In this document: positions 57,817-64,000 of the stretch, in pieces
Layout of the letters: every line of letters starts with the position of its first letter
Numbering within the stretch: position 1 is the stretch's first letter
Assembly (NCBI GenBank): GCA_032622095.1
Contig: CP136069.1
Coordinates: 206,144,750-206,208,749 of the forward strand
Length of the DNA: 64,000 bases
Source: Siphonodentalium dalli
Taxonomy: Eukaryota > Mollusca > Scaphopoda > Gadilida > Siphonodentaliidae
Direction of reading: 5' to 3'
The notes under the pieces: generated by a model
Told to the model about the DNA's origin: nothing
Database searches by the model: none
What the model saw: only the letters and a program-made list of their open reading frames with translations
Position numbers and translations under genes: made by a program

Positions 57817-60232
57817 TCTTGAAATGCAGTTTTTCTGAACAGTCTTCCTTGATTAAAGTGATGTGAAACACTCCGGCAGACAACGGGCAGAGTGATCAAA
57901 TAGAAATTAAGAATAATCTTTCTCAAAGTAGTTATTTGTTACGAATAGTAATCCAAATGGATGATACACAACGTCATTCTTATATATTAGTTAAATGCAA
58001 TGACTCTCGATGCCATCGAGTCGATGGCGAAATCATTTTTGTTTAATTATAGCCGATAGTTGCGCCCCGAATCGAGATGTAAATATTTACAATTTGGAGT
58101 AGTTCAGACGATGTTCTCTATGAAGTGGTGTGGTAGATTATTTTGGAAATTTTCAGTGATGTTAGTAGAATGATAACATTCCCCAGGTTGGCAAAGTGCC
58201 TGAGCACTAACTTATCAATTTCTCGCACCCGAAAAAGTCCATAACAAGTCCATAATATATCTTTAAGCATATATATAAATCTCCGAAAACCAAAATTCTA
58301 AAGCATTAAACGATTTCTTGAAATACAGTTTTTCTGAACAGTCTTCCTTGATTAAAGTGATGTGAAACACTCCGGCAGACACCGGGCAGAGTGATCAAAT
58401 AGAAATTAAGAATAATCTTTCTCAAAGTAGTTATTCGTTACGAATATTAATCCAAATGGATGATACACAACGTCATTCTTATATATTAGTTAAATGCAAT
58501 GACTCTCGATGGCGAAATCATTTTTGTTTAATTATAGCCGATAGTTGCGCCCCGAATCGAGATGTAAATATTTACAATTTGGAGTAGTTCAGACGATGTT
58601 CTCTATGAAGTGGTGTGGTAGATTATTTTGGAAATTTTCAGTGATGTTAGTAGAATGATAACATTCCCCAGGTTGGCAAAGTGCCTGAGCACTAACTTAT
58701 CAATTTCTCGCACCCGAAAAAGTCCATAACAAGTCCATAATATGTCTTTAAGCATATATATATAAATCTCCGAAAACCAAAATTCTAAAGCATTAAACGA
58801 TTTCTTGAAATACAGTTTTTCTGAACAGTCTTCCTTGATTAAAGTGATGTGAAACACTCCGGCAGACACCGGGCAGAGTGATCAAATAGAAATTAAGAAT
58901 AATCTTTCTCAAAGTAGTTATTCGTTACGAATATTAATCCAAATGGATGATACACAACGTCATTCTTACATATTAGTTAAATGCAATGACTCTCGATGGC
59001 GAAATCATTTTTGTTTAATTATAGCCGATAGTTGCGCCCCGAATCGAGATGTAAATATTTACAATTTGGAGTAGTTCAGACGATGTTCTCTATGAAGTGG
59101 GGTGGTAGATTATTTTGGAAATTTTCAGTGATGTTAGTAGAATGATAACATTCCCCAGGTTGGCAAAGTGCCTGAGCACTAACTTATCAATTTCTCGCAC
59201 CCGAAAAAGTCCATAACAAGTCCATAATATGTCTTTAAGCATATATATAAATCTCCGAAAACCAAAATTCTAAAGCATTAAACGATTTCTTGAAATACAG
59301 TTTTTCTGAACAGTCTTCCTTGATTAAAGTGATGTGAAACACTCCGGCAGACACCGGGCAGAGTGATCAAATAGAAATTAAGAATAATCTTTCTCAAAGT
59401 AGTTATTCGTTACGAATATTAATCCAAATGGATGATACACAACGTCATTCTTATATATTAGTTAAATGCAATGACTCTCGATGGCGAAATCATTTATGTT
59501 TAATTATAGCCGATAGTTGCGCCCCGAATCGAGATGTAAATATTTACAATTTGGAGTAGTTCAGACGATGTTCTCTATGAAGTGGTGTGGCAGATTTTTT
59601 GGGAAATTTTCAGTGATGTTAGTAGAATGATAAAATTCCCCAGGTTGGCAAAGTGCCTGAGCACTAACTTATCAATTTCTCGCACCCGAAAAAGTCCATA
59701 ACAAGTCCATAATATGTCTTTAAGCATATATATAAATCTCCGAAAACCAAAATTCTAAAGCATTAAACGATTTCTTGAAATACAGTTTTTCTGAACAGTC
59801 TTCCTTGATTAAAGTGATGTGAAACACTCCGGCAGACACCGGGCAGAGTGATCAAATAGAAATTAAGAATAATCTTTCTCAAAGTAGTTATTCGTTACGA
59901 ATATTAATCCAAATGGATGATACACAACGTCATTCTTATATATTAGTTAAATGCAATGACTCTCGATGGCGAAATCATTTTTGTTTAATTATAGCCGATA
60001 GTTGCGCCCCGAATCGAGATGTAAATATTTACAATTTGGAGTAGTTCAGACGATGTTCTCTATGAAGTGGTGTGGCAGATTTTTGTGGAAAATTTCAGCG
60101 ATTTGGCAAAGTCCCTGAGCACTAACTTATCAATTTCTCGCACCTGAAAAAGTCCATAACAAGTCCATAATATGTCTTTAAGCATATATATAAATCTCCG
60201 AAAAACAAAAATTCTAAAGCATTAAACGATTT
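57817..60232 (+). repeat. Array of five ~485-bp tandem units
   Basis: The marker 'gattaaagtgatgtgaaac' begins at 57851, 58350, 58837, 59322 and 59807, giving periods of 499, 487, 485 and 485. Units are almost identical. The first has 14 extra bases ('gatgccatcgagtc') and the last a deletion near 60100. Each unit ends 'aaagcattaaacgattt'. No coding frame is shared beyond chance. The array lies inside the hAT element. Confidence 0.95.
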
Positions 60233-61868
60233 GCTATATTTCCAAGGCATATATTTCATCTGATTTAGCGAGAATCCATATATACTTTTTCACGAGAATC
60301 CAGGGTAATTTGCGAGAATATTTACGAGAATCTAGATTTGGATTTTCGCCGAAATATAAGCCCTGATTTCACTCTGAAGTGTGCCTAAATGGCATAAATT
60401 GTACCGTGGTTCCCATGTTCGCCAAAGTGGCATAAATTTATTTCAGGATAATACTAATTTTAGGCATTCATTTATATCACTGATATCAGGACAATAAATA
60501 GCCATTTCCATTGCATGGAACAAAGAGCGTTATTGTTTATTGGTGTTGTTTTTGGAAGTGGTGGTAGTTAAATTTTATACATTTCGACCCCCAATAAGTA
60601 TTTCCGAACAAATGAATTATTAACAAGCGTGACATGACATCATTGACGAAGATAATTAACACCGATCTACAAGCAATTAAAGTCTTAAAATGAGCTAAAA
60701 TTTTACATTTTCTTTAAAAAATTTACATTTTTATCTCTCGCGACATAATTGTCACCAATAAAAACAAATTTGATTCATCGTGGAAGTTAGTCGGTGACTA
60801 TAAATAATGTCACCATTCAACTGAATGTTGTTGAGCATATTTCAACCAATTTTGGAAGTTTAAATGAATATTTTCTTCACACGCAAAGTAAAATTGACAA
60901 ATTTCAGGATTTTAGCCTGCTTCGTTGGGACCAAAATTTGTTGTGCACACTCAAGAAACGTCTACCGACACTCGCTATGTCAAATTATGCCATGACCATG
61001 CTATAAACTAGCTTGAAATTGGCAAAACAAGGAATTTTTGTTTGGTTGAAAAAATTTACATAGAGAACGATTATTTTTCGATAAAAACGAAAATAATGCG
61101 AATTTCAGCACTCGTCAGAATGGTGCAGAATAACATACGAGTCTTCTTATATGCGAAAATTTGACCTCATTCGATAAATTAGTCTCGTAATTAAGGATAT
61201 GGAATTCCGTCGCACTGTAGTGTTACTGTACATGGCCGACGAAATTTTGAAATGTAAACACGCATCAAACACGCATCAAATTTACCTTTTGTGAGAATAA
61301 CAAAAGCGCAACCTTGATCAAAGTAATACAATACACAACAACACATAGAATAAAACTGATATAAACACGGTATAAGTGAGAATAAGACGCGTATTCAGAC
61401 GTGCAATTTGACAACATTTCTTCGCTATAAATATATCTGACCCAGATGCAGCTGTTTTGCGCACGTCACTTTCCATATTTGGAATGTCCATATATGGGAC
61501 CTGAATACCGATCAATCCATTGCAAACAAATTACCACGCAATTATCTTAGCATAAAAATATATTGTAATTTATACAACTACGACCCTGGTAACCCTGATA
61601 ACTAATACAATATACCGGCCAATTCATTTTAAGATCGTTATTTCACTTTGCTTTAGGCATAAATACACTCTTGAACGCACATAAACGACCCATTGGCGTT
61701 AAATTAAATATACTCGGTATTTATTAATATTAGTTTTTTATTGCTCAGTTTTGAGTTTGACCCTTGACACCTGTCAATATATTTGGGCTGAATTCATATG
61801 ATGCGGTATTATTCCTCGAAATAAACAACAAAGCAGTCGTTACTTCGAAATGTCGTTTGGGCTAACAT
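60233..61868. other. hAT interior, no gene recognised
   Basis: AT-rich. Frames of about 65-70 codons on either strand lack motifs. No transposase core is seen on the minus strand. Confidence 0.4.
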
Positions 61869-62038
61869 TTACACAAATCCTTCGCGTGTTCTCCTCAATT
61901 GGCACGCATGTTCTGAGCCGACACACAGGTTATCCCAGAAACTCCTGTGAAATAAACAGCCAAGGTTTGGCTGAAATGACATATTGATACTGAAGTCGGT
62001 AAAAGAGTTGAAAAGTTTCTCACTCATCTGTTTATATA

Positions 62039-62284
62039 TCACATAATCACAACAGCTGGCCGGGAATGATGTCGTTTCAAATGGTGCGACATGTTGGTCG
62101 TGACACCAGTCTTGTAAGAGGTTGCCGTCGAACATAATTTGCAGATCGTTTTAGTTCTGTCTGTCTTAATGCATGGCTTTCCATCCTCTTCAACTGTGTA
62201 CGTCCCAAAACCGTAATACTGCCAGATTTTCGACCCGTAGGCCGCTGTCGGATTGACAAGTTTTAAGCTTTCTTGAGCAGACAT
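62039..62284 (-). CDS. hAT transposase N-terminal BED zinc finger (partial)
   Basis: An 81-codon frame from the ATG at 62284. It has the BED aromatic motif SKIWQYYGF (residues 18-26) and the finger cysteines C48 and C51 (TICKLCSTA), followed by Y57 and histidines in MSHHLKRHH (65-73), giving C-x2-C-xn-H-x4-5-H. BED fingers bind DNA near transposon ends in hAT/ZBED transposases. Its place about 400 bases inside the right TIR, reading inward, fits the transposase start. The frame stops soon after the finger. Either a splice donor follows near 62050 or the rest has been lost; I find no downstream core. A domesticated ZBED gene is unlikely because intact TIRs surround it. Confidence 0.8.
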   Translation of the reverse strand: MSAQESLKLVNPTAAYGSKIWQYYGFGTYTVEEDGKPCIKTDRTKTICKLCSTATSYKTGVTTNMSHHLKRHHSRPAVVIM

Positions 62285-62665
62285 CTTTCCACGGCCGACG
62301 TGTTGTTGTTTTGCGCAGACGATATATCCAATATACTAGTATTTGATTTGTTCATCAAATTAAACCAATAGGAGCATGGCTTACAGTCTGAGGCTAGGTT
62401 ACGGAGGTCAGTCATTTCACTTCCGCCAACGTTTGTGTCAAAGGTCAAAGTGCGAGCTCAAGGAAACAAACAAAATTTACAGATTTCCTTCCGATAACAA
62501 GTAGTAAGCATTCACAGCTTACGGAAACGAACGAGGGGACCCGATTGACTTCGTATGGTAACTGCATAATATGGAAGCGGAACTGTATCATAGTGTATCG
62601 AAATTACAAATGAATCACATATAGAATCGTGAATGACGAATCGCGATGAATCGAAATCGCGATAA
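62285..62665. other. hAT right subterminal region
   Basis: Probable 5' untranslated/promoter side of the transposase (minus strand). Repeated 'atcgcgat'/'gaatcg' motifs cluster at 62625-62665, near the TIR, and may be transposase-binding sites. Confidence 0.4.
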
Positions 62666-62680
62666 ATCGTTACAGGCCTA

Positions 62681-62688
62681 CTCGAGAT
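62681..62688. repeat. Right 8-bp target-site duplication of the hAT element
   Basis: CTCGAGAT directly after the terminus CAGGCCTA. Confidence 0.9.
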
Positions 62689-62849
62689 TACATTATTTAC
62701 GTGACTTTTGAGACCCGATTCCATGATAAATATTTATTTTATTCCCTGTCGCCAAATTCAGGACGTAAGCGACCGCACCCGGAAGCAGTTCTGATTGGTC
62801 GACTTCATGACCGAAAGTGAAAGTATAACTAATTTTTTGGGCTGACTTA

Positions 62850-62925
62850 TGGAAAGTTGGTAGCCGAGAGGTAGCATACTGGTCTTTCATGCCAGCGGAC
62901 CTCGGATCACAACCTGGTCAGAGTA
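62850..62925 (+). mobile_element. tRNA-like fragment, probably SINE-derived
   Basis: 'ggtagccgagaggtagcatactgg' resembles a tRNA A box. CTGGT-CTTTCAT-GCCAG would make an anticodon arm with TTC in the anticodon position. The later 'ggatcacaacc' is a weak B box, and the acceptor stem does not pair well. So it is more likely a SINE head or tRNA relic than a working tRNA gene. Confidence 0.35.
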
Positions 62926-63051
62926 TTCTGATAAAAAAAATCAGAAATCGGCCAGGTACCAAGTTCGGTATCTGCAAATTACAGACTTCCCCCATTACAA
63001 CATTTGTCCTGGTATATTGTCATGGGTGCATCTGTCCACAGATACACATGG

Positions 63052-64000
63052 ACTTTTTAGCTCACCTGAGACGAAGTCTCCGGTGGAGCTATAGTCATCA
63101 CCCCTCGTCCGTCCGTCCGCCCGTCCGTCCGCCCGTCGAGCCGTCCATCCGTCCGTCAACAATTCTTTGAACATCTTCTTCTGAAGTTCCATTGGACCGA
63201 ATTGGTTCATATTTGGTGTGGATGTTCCCTAGGTGACTCTCATTCAGATTTGTTCAAATGAGGTCACTGGGTCAAATAGTTGCGAAACCAGGGCCATAAC
63301 TCTATTCATCCATAGTAATTCTTACAACAACTTCTTGTCCATAACCATTGTGCCGATTTAGCTAATATTTGGTATGGAGGGTGACTGGTGTTCATATTTG
63401 TTCAAATGAGGTCACCCGGTCAATTCATTGAGAAACCAGGGCCATAACTCATAGTAATTCTTACAATGACTTTTTCTAAAAAATATTGGGCCGATTTAGC
63501 TTATATTTGGTACTGAGGGACCTTGGGTGACTGGGAATCAGATTTGTTCAAATTGCGTCACTGGGTCTAATAGGGGCAGAGCCAGGGTCATAACTCTTAA
63601 CAAAATTACATTTTTTGCATTTTGATCATATTTGGTGTGGATGTTCCCTATGTGACTGTCATTCAGATTTGTTCAAATGAGGTCAGTGTGTCAAATAGTT
63701 GCGAAACCAGGGCCATAACTATATTCCTCCTTGGTAATTCTTATAACGACTTCTTGTCTAGAACCATTATGCCGGTTTAGTTTATATTTGGTATGGGGGG
63801 TCATTGAATGACTGGGGTTCAGATTTGTTCAAATGGGGTCGATGGGTCAAATAGGGGTGGAGCCAGGGCCATAATTCCAACAACAAAAAAAAAAAATTCA
63901 GGAACTCCTTGATCAATTTAACATACACAAAAAAATATCACCCTCCCCCACATGACTAAGTCAATTAAGTCAATTGTATTAACCTGAATTTAGTGTGTCT
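63052..64000 (+). repeat. 'TAGCTCACCTGAG' dispersed repeat with (TCCG)n and internal ~150-bp units
   Basis: A hairpin, TAGCTCACCTGAGAC-GAA-GTCTCCGGTGGAGCTA in outline, starts at 63058. A (GTCCGTCC/GCCC)n tract follows (63105-63155), then repeated 'tttggtatggatgttccc', 'cagatttgttcaaatgaggtcact' and 'gaaaccagggccataact' phrases at ~150-200-base spacing to the window end. A similar repeat is common in mollusc genomes in my knowledge. It is continuous with sequence beyond the window. Confidence 0.7.

Larger units (their letters stand above)
55718..62680 (-). mobile_element. hAT DNA transposon, 6,963 bp, defective
   Basis: Perfect 15-base terminal inverted repeats (TAGGCCTGTAACGAT at 55718-55732 and its inverse at 62666-62680) are flanked by CTCGAGAT on both sides. 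An 8-bp duplication and TAGGCCTGTAACGAT-type ends are characteristic of hAT elements. Subterminal 'cgatacg'/'tcgcgat' motifs continue the symmetry. A BED-finger exon near the right end reads on the minus strand, as expected for the transposase N-terminus. I find no catalytic core or hATC dimerisation region; the interior holds tandem repeats and unassigned sequence instead. Confidence 0.9.

Noticed and set aside
62850-62925. Functional tRNA-Glu gene
   Set aside because: An anticodon arm with TTC can be drawn, but the acceptor stem and T arm do not fold well and the B box is weak. A SINE head or relic is more likely.

Overview
This is a eukaryotic window, most likely from a marine invertebrate and possibly a mollusc or another lophotrochozoan. 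The reasons are: no dense prokaryote-style coding; CR1/L2-like LINEs, one with an SGNH-esterase ORF1; a BED-finger hAT transposon; a Ty3/gypsy fragment; a DUF6589-like coding relic; tRNA-derived SINE-like sequences; and, at the right edge, the 'TAGCTCACCTGAG' hairpin plus (TCCG)n repeat that I know from mollusc genomes. The taxon is an inference. I found no convincing intact host gene. Almost everything recognisable is mobile or repetitive DNA, much of it nested.

Layout. 0.3-8.3 kb: two ~1.6-kb arms in inverted orientation (437-2040 and 6700-8287) enclose ~4.6 kb with a small TIR element, a ~577-bp palindrome, a ~170-bp tandem repeat and a foldback element. 9-13 kb: diverged repeat copies, a strong 78-bp palindrome and a SINE-like sequence. 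13.2-14.6 kb: the 3' part of a minus-strand LINE. 14.9-31.0 kb: a three-level nest. A plus-strand LINE (LINE-B) is split at base 17760 by a 12,976-bp terminal-inverted-repeat element (E1, 17761-30736) flanked by CCTG duplications. E1 consists of ~177-bp satellite monomers that switch orientation, and it was itself entered by a 5.1-kb CR1-like LINE (LINE-C, 17919-23000). Removing E1 and one CCTG rejoins the LINE-B reading frame to a nearby stop and a 3' UTR at 30741-31045.

31.5-33.4 kb: a TIR-bounded segment holding further copies of families seen at the left end. 34.1-35.8 kb: a TIR element whose arms carry arrays of the perfect 18-bp palindrome AATCTGTTTAAACAGATT. 38.5-39.8 kb: a broken minus-strand gene of a DUF6589-like family. 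41-51 kb: mostly unassigned AT-rich DNA with two promoter-like, possibly solo-LTR, segments and dispersed repeats. 51.9-54.0 kb: a broken Ty3/gypsy pol on the minus strand. 55,718-62,680: a hAT element with perfect 15-bp TIRs and an 8-bp target duplication. It keeps a BED zinc-finger exon near its right end, but most of its interior is non-coding DNA, including five ~485-bp tandem units. 62.8-64.0 kb: a tRNA-like fragment and a mollusc-type dispersed repeat.

All coding regions found are transposon genes, nearly all with stops or frameshifts. They do not form a host pathway. The main biological interest is the order of insertions and the elements built from tandem and palindromic repeats, above all E1.
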